From Tetracladium setigerum (taxonomy: Eukaryota; Ascomycota; Leotiomycetes; Helotiales), in assembly GCA_031472005.1 (NCBI GenBank), contig PZJY01000012.1, positions 1,364,001 through 1,428,000 on the forward strand: a stretch of DNA of 64,000 bases. The letters run 5' to 3'. Position 1 is the stretch's first letter; each line of letters begins with the position of its first letter. Shown one piece after another: positions 34,141 through 44,385 of this stretch. The position numbers and the translations under genes were made by a program. The notes under the pieces were generated by a model. That model was not told the origin of the DNA. It saw only the letters and a list, made by a program, of their open reading frames with translations, and searched no databases.

Positions 34141-36771
34141 CATCTTTTCAACCGTCACTCAATCATCCATCACAGACACACGCGGACTGTACACTCGATT
34201 TTTTTTTATAACGGCTGAGAATATATGTTGCAAAGCAAGCAATGGTGTTGAAGGTTTTTCATTTATTTTGTTTTGGGTTCAAAGGGAAAGGGAAGGGGAA
34301 ATGCCAGGCAGGCAGGCATGGTGGTTCTTTTTTTTTACTTTTGCTTTTGCTTAGCGTTGCAGCTCACTCACTCACACATATACACATTCAGTACACACGT
34401 CTCCTTGACTACGGCGGAGACAGGAGATAGATAGATGAGATGATCTTGTCTGCTCATCCTCATCCTCATCTCTCTCTCTCCGTCTGTCTATCCATCCATC
34501 TAGCTAGCTCTAGGCTATGTCCTCTGTCTTTTTTTCCCCCATTCCTTTTTTTTGTCACTTTTGTTTTCATTGAGAGCGAATATGGGTTCGGTTCCGTTCG
34601 GTTCGGTCCAAATCAAAGTCATCATCATATCCAAGTCAAACCACAGACACAGAAATGGGTGGGGAAGGCGTTTTAAGGCGTTTTCTTTTTATATCTCTCC
34701 CCTACCTTTTCCATTTGTGTGAAACTAAGAGGGAGGGATGGAAGGGAGGGGGAGGCAAATTCTGATACGTTGAAAGTGGAGAGGAGGTGACAGGAAGAGG
34801 TGAGGTGGGCGGTGGAGAGGTGGAAAGATATAAGATTAGGGAAATGGAAATTTGATTTTGTTTTCCTGTTGTGAGATACCTGAGTCTGTGCATGTGTTTT
34901 ATCTCTTTCGTTGATCTTTGTTTTTGCTTTTTGTTTTGTTGTTCATGCCCAATCACGACACCTCATTTGAGAGGTTGTTAGAATGTTTTTCATTTTTGCT
35001 GTTAGCTGGTTGAACGTGTGAAAGGTCTTACTGTACTGTACGTACCGAGTTTGAAGGAATCTTGTAGCGAGCGAAGTTGTGGAGTGAAGGGGGAGGAGGT
35101 AAATGAAAACGTGGGACAAGAAGGGATAGATGGAAGGAAGGAGAGGAAGAAAGTCCTGTTAGTGAGGAGGAGTGCTTTGATTCCAAAAAGTACCTACAGA
35201 TGGACAGTTTTTACAGCAAATTTATATTATAATTCTCCTCTTTAGGCGGTTGTGTCTTTCGCTGTTGTGAAATTTTGGGTTTTGTGTTTGTTGGTGTGGG
35301 TGGTGTGGGAGGAGTGAAAGGTGAATGTTGTGGTTTCATTTTCCCTTTTTGTTTTTATTTTTTTCGACTCGGGAAGGTTGTCCTACTACTGCTTTTCTCC
35401 AGTTGGGTTAAGTTAAGCAAAACTAAAAGTGAAGGTGGTGGAAGTGAATGTGGTGGAGGATCGTAGTTGGGAAGGAACGAAGGAGTAGCTTTTGCTCTCG
35501 ACTTTTGACTCTCAACGAGTACCTATGAAGCCTTCTCTTCTCTTCTTATTTTTTACAATAGGGCCGCACAAGATCCTCTCTACCAACCACAATCTTTCTT
35601 CCCAGCTAGTAGAACAAAACGCGTTTTCTAGTGCGTTATTAATTTATGTTATTCCTCAATTACATGTCGTTAGGTGCAGTACTACACACCTTTACAGTTC
35701 ACCGGGTGTTTTAATTTCTACCTTCCCCGTTTCTAGCTGTGTTCCTTTTTGGTATAATCAAGCATTTTTGCACTGTTGAGTTAATATTTTTGATTGTCAT
35801 TTTAATACAAACCGTCCTGTTGTCGATTTGATTCTTATTGTTTGATTTTCACTGACTGCGTGGTTGCTTGGTGGAGGTGTGATTCAGTTCGTGATATATT
35901 CCATGCATCAGATGGCTTTCTACAGTTGCCCCCTTCATAGTAGGACCATGTCCGACATTTGACATTCTTATTTAGGTTTGAGGTGATTTTTGGGATGGTC
36001 TACGCCCGAAGAGCTCGTTCTACGTTCTTTATTACCGAGAGCAGGATGTGTTGCAGATTGAGTCAGAGGAAGGGCATTTAAATAATCAGGACTTATTTAT
36101 AGGCGCCTTATTCCCCGGTAAGTTTCATGAGGTGTAGGATTACCGGTAGTGTAGTTCATCTCCGGCGGTGGGAGATCAAAGATAAAGAAGGATTTGGATT
36201 GCGATTGAAAAGCTGCTCCGCTTGAGATTGATTGGTCTGTTCTGGCTGCTTTCTACTCTTTGATTCATATTCTGAATGAGCTGAGTTGTTCGAAAAATGA
36301 GTTTTTTGTCTGCGAATGTTTTGACTGCCTCATTCAGCTTTTGCTTTTGGCGTTGAGAGAAAGCTATATGAGATAACGAGGACTTTCAGGGTGGGTAGTT
36401 GCCTTTCAAATGGGAATGTACAGTCACTACGATATCTTCCGAATTCTAGCTATGCTACTGACTCTTAATATAGTCTTGGGAACTCTGTTGAAAGTAGAAG
36501 ATACCCCGGGAACCACTCTCATCTATTCGTCTACTGCCGATGAATTCAGAAAAGTGCAGCCATGGTGTCACTAGATACAGATTACATTCGAGAAAAATCA
36601 ATTCATTTTCTACCAACGAGATATTTCAGTCTTCGAAATCTCGATTCATCGCTCAAACTAGATACCTAAGTATTTACAGTCCACCACGTCCCCATCTCAG
36701 CTCAAGAACCACCGCCGCACACCAATTAATCAGCGTCAACCCCAACCAGCAAACAAACCCGCCAACAACCA
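34141..36771. other. Non-coding region downstream of the SSH4-like gene
   Basis: No gene recognised in 2.6 kb. It is T-rich with CT and CATC simple tracts (34440-34510), repeated GGTTC strings near 34584-34608, and TTACTGTACTGTACGTACC near 35029-35047. It probably contains the 3' UTR of the SSH4-like gene and the 3' flank of the minus-strand gene ending at 36772. Confidence 0.5.
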
Positions 36772-37536
36772 CTATCTCCCACCCAACAGAGTCCTTTGAA
36801 AAACCTCGCTCTTCTTCCAACGCGGCCAATGTTGCCTACTCAAGGTCTCCCTTCTCAAAAGCTCGATCCCCAAATATCTCCTGGACTTCTTCTTCTCCAC
36901 TCGGGACTTGTTCAGAACAGCTTCTCTCTTCGCTACGATTCCGACCATCTTCGCCTTTGCTCGCGGGCTGTTGGTGAATCGCTTCTTGCGGTAGTAGTCG
37001 TACTCATCGAGAGCTCGATCGTCTTCAGCTTGTTCTTCGTCTTCTTCGTCGTCGCTGCCACTGTTGCCGGTTCGGAAGGGAGCACCGGGACTGTGATCAC
37101 GGGTGTGATCGCAGTGGGGGGTTTGCTCATGTCTACCCGTTATGAGGCAGATAGTGGGGGCGAGAACGGAAAGTTGCGATGGTGCTGAGGAAGATGGCGA
37201 AGAAGGTGGTGAGGGTGGTGCCTTCTCGTCGTTGTCGGTGGTGGTGACTGCTGGAATTGGGGTGCTATTCTCGCACCACGAATCGCAGTGGGAGCCCTTG
37301 TGGTGTCTTCGGACAATGTTGCAGTTCTCTAAGTAGTCCAGGAGTTGCTTGGGAAAGTATTGGTGGTTGGGGAGACTGGAGGAGAAGATGAAGGAGACGA
37401 TGGTGGTGAAGAGCTTGGTGGTGAAGAGCTTGGTGGTGAAGAAGAGGAAGAAGCGAGAGAAGAAGGAGATGTCGTTGGTGGTGAAGTTGGTGAGGTTGGT
37501 GAGATCGGGGAAGTCATCTTCGATGAACGCCGAGGA
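36772..37536 (-). CDS. Unrecognised protein, long frame without visible start codon
   Basis: The minus strand is open for 254 codons between a TGA at 37539-37537 and the TAG at 36774-36772, but the only Met is near the C-terminus. It therefore probably starts in an upstream exon or is a decayed gene. The composition looks like a real protein: a Phe/Thr-rich N-terminal part with a short triple repeat of FTTKL type, then QYFPKQLLDYLENCN and a Cys/His stretch HHKGSHCDSWCEN. A Ser/Pro linker, an acidic run SDDEEDEEQAEDD and a strongly basic C-terminus (RVEKKKSRRYLG, RWKKSEV) follow. No family is recognised. The opposite strand carries only low-complexity Glu-rich frames. Just upstream lies a decayed tandem repeat. 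Confidence 0.42.
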   Translation of the reverse strand, partial: SSAFIEDDFPDLTNLTNFTTNDISFFSRFFLFFTTKLFTTKLFTTIVSFIFSSSLPNHQYFPKQLLDYLENCNIVRRHHKGSHCDSWCENSTPIPAVTTTDNDEKAPPSPPSSPSSSAPSQLSVLAPTICLITGRHEQTPHCDHTRDHSPGAPFRTGNSGSDDEEDEEQAEDDRALDEYDYYRKKRFTNSPRAKAKMVGIVAKREAVLNKSRVEKKKSRRYLGIELLRRETLSRQHWPRWKKSEVFQRTLLGGR

Positions 37537-39134
37537 TCAGGGAAAGAAAGACCAAAGAAGTCGAAGAGGAGGAGGAGGAGGAATGATTCAATGGTAGATT
37601 CAGAGAAAAACGATTCTTGAGGTGGAGGAGGAGGAGGAAGAATTGACTATTTCAATGGTAGATCCAGAGAAACAACAGTTCTTGAGGAGGGAGAGGAAGA
37701 AGGAGAAGAATTGAAGGGATTCAAAGGTAGATCCAAGGAAGCAGCAACTCTTGAGGTGTTGGTAAAGGCGAAAGTTAATTGTTCGATAGTAAATCTAACG
37801 GACAACAACGGTCGAAGAGGCGAATGAAGAAAGGGTTGACTGTTCTATGGTAGGTCGAAGGAGAAGCAGAACAAGAAATTGGAGAAAAGAAGTTGAAGTC
37901 AGCTCTTAAATACTCTCCTAGCGGTTTTCTACTACTTTTCCTATTGTTGCTGCTTCGTATTGTAGAGAGTTCTCTCATTTTTGCTATTCAGTGCGTTCTC
38001 TCGCTTAACTCCTATTGTCAAAAGGTGAAGCGATTCGCAACATAAAAGCGGCGTTAGCGAGAATCATACTGTCCTGCTCTAATGACAAATCTAAAAGTCA
38101 CTTCAGCATTCACTTTAGTCTGGCGATTGTTGGGGGTTAGCATTGATGAAGTGGGCAACAATTTTTTGCTGTGACTGATTGCCAAGTTTGAATTCCTCAT
38201 TGTAATGGAGGTGCTGGTGTTGTTCGCAACATGAAGACCTTGGCAGAAGTATTGTCCTCTTTTCTCCATTTCACAATTGATTTTTGGGATTGTGAGCGAA
38301 AGATTATCAGAAGGGAGCTAGCGGAGTCGTGGAGGTGAAATGTCAATCTGCGACGCCAAACCTTGAGTCTGCATGCAATGGAAGAATCGCGCAATTCTCG
38401 AAAAGTCTTGAGCCTCTTCCAATCCTCCTTCATTACCTCCTACTTCCTCTAACTTGCGCAATTGGTCAAATCTACGCTCTCGGTAGTCTCCTTCTTGTCA
38501 GTACTAAAACTCTACCTTGGTTGTCTTGGCGACCTGGGCCACTCCGCTTCACTTTTCACTTTCTCCATAGATTATGTTTCGCGTCACTAGCCATTGTGAC
38601 AACGAGACAGTAGAGAAGCGAGACACCGAAGGCTCAACTGCATCATCAAACCATATTTCGGGGGTGCAGTGGAATTGACTGGCTTGCAAGACCATCTGCT
38701 TGAGGGGTTGTTTGGGATGCGAGGTTCGGCAGGTGGAAGGGGACACAGGAAGTAAAACGGTCATGGCCGAATATCAGTGCATGAATCATGATAATCTATC
38801 AAAGTAAATAGCCATGCCAGGAGAATATTATTTGTATAACGGGTTGAGGATGACGGTATTGTGAAAAATCCGTAAAGTGAAAGCTGTCGAGAAGTTCAAG
38901 GATCCTGCAGCGATTAAGTGACCATTCGAGAACGATTTCACAACTTGCTGATTTTAGGTCAGTTGGCAGGATGACGGACTTATAGAAATAATTTGTTTGT
39001 TTCTAAGTGATATGGAAAACATCCCAATCTAGAACGAGTTCAGTCTCAGAGAAACCCCAATGGAATATCAAATTAATGGCAAGCCGTATGCCAACTTTCA
39101 AACCATTCATGACCCAATTCTCTCGCACAATCTA
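37537..39134. other. Non-coding region with degenerate tandem repeat
   Basis: No complete gene seen. The left third holds five diverged copies of a roughly 64 bp unit (37589-37905). The remainder, to 39134, has only short overlapping frames. It would be the 5' flank of the start-less minus-strand frame and the 3' flank of the gene ending at 39135. Confidence 0.5.
37589..37905 (+). repeat. Five degenerate ~64 bp tandem repeats
   Basis: Copies start near 37589, 37653, 37722, 37784 and 37845, with periods of 64, 69, 62 and 61 bp. Each opens with a version of CAATGGTAGAT and continues through a GAGAAA-rich middle to a TTCTTGAGG-like end and a GGA-rich spacer. The first three are clear, the last two weaker. 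Two copies can be read in frame on the minus strand, so this may be former coding sequence. Confidence 0.65.
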
Positions 39135-40211
39135 TCAATAATCATCCACACTCTCCACCGTCCTCATCGAACTGCGCACATACACCTCCGACATCTGCCA
39201 CTTCTTTGCCCCGCCCAAAATTCTCTCTCTCCTCAATTCTCTGACTTGCTTGAACCTCGCCCTGCAGGCCTGCCGAGCATCGTCATCCTTCCTCGTCCTT
39301 TCCATAAAGTACCATCGTGCAGAAAATGCAGCACTGACTGGTAAACCCTTCAACCAGAGATGATATTCCGCTGTCTGTTGGTTGTCTGAAGAGATTTGCT
39401 CGGTCTCTTTCTGCTCGTTCTCCTTGTTGTCCTCGTCGTCGTAATTCTCATTCTCTTCATCTTCGTTCTCGCCGTCCTCATTCTCCTCCTTGTTAGAGTC
39501 TTCATACCCACCACTATAATCCTCATTCCAAAGACCCCTATTTCGTCGACGCATAGGCTCCGAATTATTGCAATCATCATCGCGATAATAGGTACGGCCA
39601 TGGTAGGAAGCAGGACAAGCATTCAACTGATAATCAAGATCTTCTGAAGAAGACGACGACGATGGTACAGAAGGTAAACTTGAAAACGGTGACACGTAGT
39701 CCGGGTTTATAGAAGAGGATACCACAGCAGGCGAAGACGAAGTTGTAGGAGCCTCCTCATAGTAATCCGTTGAGTATGTGTTGGATATGGGGTTGTCAGG
39801 GAGTCTCGTGCGTTGACGTTTGGGTTGAGGTGATGGCCAACGTGAGGGTGAGCGTGAGTCTGACCGAGCTGATACTGTTCGTCGGAGAGGGAGATTGTTG
39901 CGAGATGTTTGGCGGCCGCGGCGATGGGGTGGTGCTGAGACCGAGCGATCGGAGTCGCTTCGTCGGGGTGGTGATGGTGTGCGTGGGGAGTATGGGGGAG
40001 ACGGTGAATTGCCCAGCATTTCTTCGTCGTCCTCCTCTTGCTCTTGTTCGTACTCTTCTTCCTCCTCCTCTTCGTCCTGCTCTTCTTCGTATCCCACCTC
40101 ATATTCTTCGTCGGAGATGTTTTCTTGTTGTTGTTCCGCTTCGTTCGGGCGGGAGGACATCGATCGGGTGACCATGGTCCTTTGAAGGGAGCCTCTCGTT
40201 GCGTTGATCAT
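39135..40211 (-). CDS. Unrecognised acidic/Ser-Pro-rich protein
   Basis: A single open frame of 358 codons; the first ATG is at 40211, with an in-frame Met-Val-Thr start 11 codons later as an alternative. From the N-terminus there is a long Glu-rich run (residues about 35-65), then SPSPPYSPRTPSPPRRSDSD, a basic Arg/Ser-Pro segment, a Ser-rich part and an Asn/Glu/Asp-rich acidic run (about 235-275). It ends with a more ordered C-terminus, WLKGLPVSAAFSARWYFMER followed by Arg-rich helices. The SP/RS-type segments suggest a nuclear or RNA-associated protein, but no domain is recognised. The frame is long enough to be real, though the opposite strand is also partly open because of the repetitive codons. 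Confidence 0.6.
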   Translation of the reverse strand: MINATRGSLQRTMVTRSMSSRPNEAEQQQENISDEEYEVGYEEEQDEEEEEEEYEQEQEEDDEEMLGNSPSPPYSPRTPSPPRRSDSDRSVSAPPHRRGRQTSRNNLPLRRTVSARSDSRSPSRWPSPQPKRQRTRLPDNPISNTYSTDYYEEAPTTSSSPAVVSSSINPDYVSPFSSLPSVPSSSSSSEDLDYQLNACPASYHGRTYYRDDDCNNSEPMRRRNRGLWNEDYSGGYEDSNKEENEDGENEDEENENYDDEDNKENEQKETEQISSDNQQTAEYHLWLKGLPVSAAFSARWYFMERTRKDDDARQACRARFKQVRELRRERILGGAKKWQMSEVYVRSSMRTVESVDDY

Positions 40212-41031
40212 TTCGGCGATTAGTTTTTGTGTTTCTCGATAATTTAATGGTTTCTGGAATGAGGTAACCAGGGGCCCTTGTAGAGCGTTGCGATTTATAT
40301 TGCGAAGTGATTATATGCTGAGATAGCAAGGCGCTTGTCGAAGCTTTGCTTTGGAAATAAGATTTCGAAAATTCGGTGATGAAAAAATATGTAATGGATG
40401 ATAGCGTTGAATAATGCGTCCTATTGTTTGTGAGGTTCTATTGTTAACAAGATTGTGAAGTGGAGGGGAGGTTGACTAGAGTTCTATTGTTGGTTGTTGA
40501 TATTGTCCTGTTTTAGATAAGCGAACGAAGGTGAAATGCTGAGGAGGTTTTTTGACTCCAAAAACTTCTGGGATCTTGGTATTTAGGGGTGGTCGACTTA
40601 AACGTGGGGGAAAGGGCATATTATAGACATATGTGAGATTTTGAAATAAACTGGCCAGACATTAGCATTTAAGTTTTGTTAGAACTTAGGTTTAGGTACA
40701 AAATACTCAACTAGCTTCACCTCTAAATACATTTCCAGCAGCAGCTAGTATTACTTGGCATATTCCATCGTTAATCACATTCAAGCTCAAGAAATTTAAG
40801 ATTTGGCGAAAGAAAAAGAGTCAATAACAAATTCTGTGTATTTTATAGACACGCTCTAGAGTAATCACTCCAAAGGACCAAAACCCAGAGGCTTTCTCGA
40901 AACCACCTCCCCATGCCAATCTCATCCCTCATTCCAACCATTCCTCATCCCAATCCCAAGCCCCTATTCAACCTCCCCAAAGCCAAGCATCTCTCTCCTT
41001 CCGATGCAATATCTCCCAAATCCAAACCTCC
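40212..41031. other. Intergenic region between two orphan genes
   Basis: No gene seen. AT-rich sequence lies upstream of the acidic protein gene; the part near 40910-41031 is the 3' flank of the next minus-strand gene. No repeat or palindrome stands out. Confidence 0.5.
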
Positions 41032-41853
41032 CTACTCGCTCATGCCCAAGAAATTCGCGAAAGTGACCTGCGAATCCCTCCACTTCTGTCCCTTCGGAAA
41101 CGAAGCGTTTCTCGCACGTACAAATAGATCTCTTCGGATGACCGCGGGCTTCCCAATCAAAGCTTTCTTCCTCGAGAAGTGCTCGTAGTTCCTGCGGGCC
41201 CAGACAGCTCTCTCCCATTCCCTAATGCGGATCGCGCTTGGTTGGATTTTGCTGCGGTGGATGGGACGACGAGTTGGTGGTGGTAGCATGAGCAAGCCGT
41301 CTCGTCGGTACTTGTCGATGACTTCGAAGTTGGTGATGGTAGTGTTGAGGGAGAGAGCGTTGATAAAAGGGTTGTGTGATGGGCGGTGTGCTGGGAGCAG
41401 GGTGGAAGGATAGATTTGGTGGTGAGTGTTAACTCTGACGTGGGCGACGAACTTGAATCCGGTTGGGGGTGGTGGTGGAGCTATGAGAGGACTGTCGAGA
41501 TTGATTTTGGCAGCCAAAGAGGAGATTATGATGTCGTCGTCTGCGGAGTAGAATGATGGTAGTGCAGATGGTTGTTGAGGATCGTTGGTGATGTTTGGGT
41601 TGCGCTCAAACTCGAAGATTGTGGGGCCAGTCTTGACAGCCTCATCACGTAGAGAGTTGTAACTGCCAGTAGCAACCTGGTTGATGGTGACTCTCTGGAT
41701 AATCTGGAAGTAGCATGTGTGGTCTTTGTAGCATGGCAACTTGCAGGGAAAGAGCTCGCTTCTCATCGGTGGTGGGCAGCAGACAGGGACATCTTGACCG
41801 GAAGATTTTGCGTGTATATACACAGCAAGCTCGAAAAGATAGCAAGAAGACAT
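41032..41853 (-). CDS. Unrecognised protein of 273 residues
   Basis: A single open frame from an ATG at 41853. The N-terminal 60 residues carry eight cysteines (CCPPPMRSELFPCKLPCYKDH and nearby), suggesting a small metal-binding or disulfide module. A central part with Pro runs (APPPPPTGFKFVAHVRVNTH) follows. The C-terminal third is strongly basic and aromatic (RIREWERAVWARRNYEHFSRKK). No family is recognised. There is no obvious signal peptide or membrane segment. With the two genes to its left it forms a minus-strand block of orphan, charged proteins. The length and mixed composition argue for a real gene. Confidence 0.6.
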   Translation of the reverse strand: MSSCYLFELAVYIHAKSSGQDVPVCCPPPMRSELFPCKLPCYKDHTCYFQIIQRVTINQVATGSYNSLRDEAVKTGPTIFEFERNPNITNDPQQPSALPSFYSADDDIIISSLAAKINLDSPLIAPPPPPTGFKFVAHVRVNTHHQIYPSTLLPAHRPSHNPFINALSLNTTITNFEVIDKYRRDGLLMLPPPTRRPIHRSKIQPSAIRIREWERAVWARRNYEHFSRKKALIGKPAVIRRDLFVRARNASFPKGQKWRDSQVTFANFLGMSE

Positions 41854-42550
41854 CTTGAGAGTTGTTTGGTTGTTGGTATGTGTGAGAGAAGTGTGATTTG
41901 CGAGGCAAAAATTGTTGAAGGTTGCAAGGGTAAGGGCAAGGAACGGAGGAAAGAAGAGGGGATATATAATAGCCCTAGGGGAAAGATTGTCTCATCCGGG
42001 GGACTCTTTTCTATTGTGCCCCATTCGTATTGTGCTTTAAAATATGGAGTCATAATTTTGTTCGCTTAATTTTTCCGTCCTGCTGTTAATGTGAAATGTC
42101 AAGTGAAGCCAGAAGGTGACTTTGACGGACAATTCGACTATCACTTTCGGCCTGAAGTTCCTCAACTGAAATCAGGCACGAAATATGCTGGACCATGAGC
42201 GATTCCTACTTCCCACTCTTAGCACCCTTGTTAGATTGTTTTCTCATGCCTGACTACAATGGAAGTGGGAAAATGGTCAAAGCGAAATTCTCCTTGTGGA
42301 ATATCTCAGCTCATTCGATATCGATTGCTCTCTATTGTCTGCAGGCCTCTCGTCCTTCCTCGAAGATTCTAATTCCATGCCAGCTTGCAAAGCTTGAGTC
42401 TACGATTCCCCACGCTAAAAAATTGATATACTAGCTCTCGCCAAGAAACCAAACTGCTAGCTTGCCACCCTAAAATTCGAACGTGAACGCCGACTCCAAA
42501 CTCCGGCTCTAGACATTCCATCCTTCCTACTTATGATGGGTGAGAACCGA
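41854..42550. other. Intergenic region upstream of the Cys-rich orphan gene
   Basis: No gene seen. It contains the promoter of the minus-strand gene starting at 41853 and the 3' flank of the phosphodiesterase gene. No clear motif found. Confidence 0.5.
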
Positions 42551-44385
42551 TCACAAATTAACAGCCTCTCCAGCCTTAGCAATGAAAAACTCACACCCCA
42601 ACTTCTCTTCCTCTTCATACGCCTGCAGCTCCCTCAAGATGGTCTCAGAGATATGCGGACCATCATTGAGCTTGTCTTTCACATGAATGATAAAGATTTT
42701 CACTCCCTCCAAAGGAACCAGAGGTGTCAGACTCAAGTTTCTGACTGGGAAGATAGACTTCGGGGAAAGAATATCCTCCATATCCTCACCTATTTTGGAT
42801 GGTTCAAAAGAAGTCGGAAATGAGATTTTCGTCCTTGATATTGGCGTCAGCGGAACATCGATGGAACCTCGAGTAACTCTCCTTCTGATGTTGCTGCTCT
42901 CCGTGACTTCTTCGATTCCATTGCTTAATCTCTTGCGTTTTTTAACATCCTTCTCCTTGTCCGTCGACTTGAAGATGGCTATCTCAGCCGCCAGGGCCTT
43001 CAATTCCTCAATTAGATACCTAGGTGCAAGGTGCCCGAATAACGTCTCTTCAGGTTGATCATCCGCGTAAGAACACTCGATGAAAATCCCTCGCAACTTC
43101 TTTTCCACGATTTTCGGTGCTGCGTCCATCCACACCTGTAGATTTCGTGGAGAGAGAGAAATCGAATCCGGCTCCACGTCGCCAAAAATGAGAACTTCAC
43201 GACCGGTGACGATGTCGCGAATGAAGTAGGCAGAACTATCGTATACACAAGCATTTGTTCGGGGAAAGGAGTCCGTTCGATAAAGCTCACTGCCTGTTGA
43301 GTTTTTGCGTTGTGATCTCTGGGAGGGGCGGCGTGGAGATTCCGTGGGATTTTGGTAGGCTGCAGGAGAACCGCTTCGTGCACGAGAGCCTTGGTGACTG
43401 TGATTTTCTATACAGTGTCCATGGCTCACACCTAACACCTAGTTAGCATAAGACTTGATGAATCTAATGATGCAAGGGTACATGCTCCAAGTTTTGACCG
43501 ACAATCCCTCACAGATCTCAATATAACCTCGTCCCTCACCATCTCCAATGGCAAGAGAACCCCCTCTACCAATCGCATATATGTCACCAAACCAGCCCCA
43601 TTGTTTTCATCAGACAGGTTTGGCCAGATGACATTCTAGCGCAAAGTCAGTATGCGGTCTCGGGTAGTCGCAGCAAATGTCTCAAGGCAAACTCACATTG
43701 AAGATATGGTTCTTGAATGCTTCGATAGTACTTGGTAACGCCGCCAATCTTTTTGGTTTACTCCCGCTTAAACTGGCTGTATTAACTACAAATCCAGAGA
43801 TGTGGTCCAAATGTGGATGCGTGATAAGATAGGACTCTACCAAGCTTCTCGTTATATACGCAGCATTGGCAGTGGTCGAAGTAAATGGAAGCTCTAATCC
43901 TTCAAAGGGACCTTCGAGGAGTTTTAATTTCCCCTCGTGATCCTGTGAGGAGGGGTGGGTTTCCAATATCTTGAGAATAGCAGAGAGATGGACCCCTGCA
44001 TCCACAGCCAAGAGAGATCCTCTTTGCCAATTTGTAGATGTGGAACGCACGAGAAAAGCCGTGGTATTACTCTCTATAGGACCACCTCCCGAGCCCTAGA
44101 AAACCCCAGTGTGTTAGCTGAACGGACTCAAATCGTCTCAATGCAATCGATGTCGGTCACGTGACCTATCGCCGTTGCAGGTAGGTTTCAGCGCAAAGAA
44201 ATCGCCAGTGACATGTTCCGATTGACGTGATGTTACGATATGAAGAAAGTGGAGTGGAGAATGCGTCGCATTTGATCGTGATGCGCTCCGCTTATTCAGG
44301 TGGCGAGAAGAGGTACGTGAAAGCTTACCAGAACAACAACCTGCAGCGCAGGCTTGTCGACTCCTCCGACTGGAGCATCGGCCAT
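42551..44385 (-). CDS. pde1: Low-affinity (class II) 3',5'-cAMP phosphodiesterase, with apparent frameshift
   Basis: Minus-strand exons: 44329-44385, 43697-44095, about 43486-43635, and 42551-43431. Class II signature H112-x-H-x-D-H (HPHLDH) lies in a metallo-beta-lactamase-type fold. SGGGPIESNTTAFLVRSTS near the start and FGDVEPDSISL further on are also typical. The enzyme hydrolyses cAMP to AMP and tunes PKA signalling. In exon 3 the conserved reading frame breaks at a run of five C (+ strand, about 43560-43564); six would restore the conserved GEGRGYIEICEGLSVKTW segment. With six, exon 3 must end at a GC donor (GCATGT) and joins as KTWSVSHGHC. The five-base sequence can also be read through with a GT donor to 496 residues, but the conserved segment is then lost. 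The middle of the last exon holds a Lys/Arg-rich insertion. Confidence 0.88.
44155..44166. promoter_or_regulatory. 12 bp palindrome GGTCACGTGACC in pde1 intron 1
   Basis: A perfect palindrome containing TCACGTGA, the type of site bound by bHLH proteins. It sits in the 233 bp first intron, close to the start codon, where it could act as a promoter-proximal element. Function is inferred. Confidence 0.45.

Noticed and set aside
36540..37188. Plus-strand frames of 145 and 130 codons
   Set aside because: They overlap the longer, more protein-like minus-strand frame and carry no recognisable features.
37345..37620. 91-codon Glu/Gly-rich plus-strand frame
   Set aside because: It is the complement of a Ser/Thr/Pro/Phe-coding simple repeat; the minus-strand frame is longer and has normal complexity.
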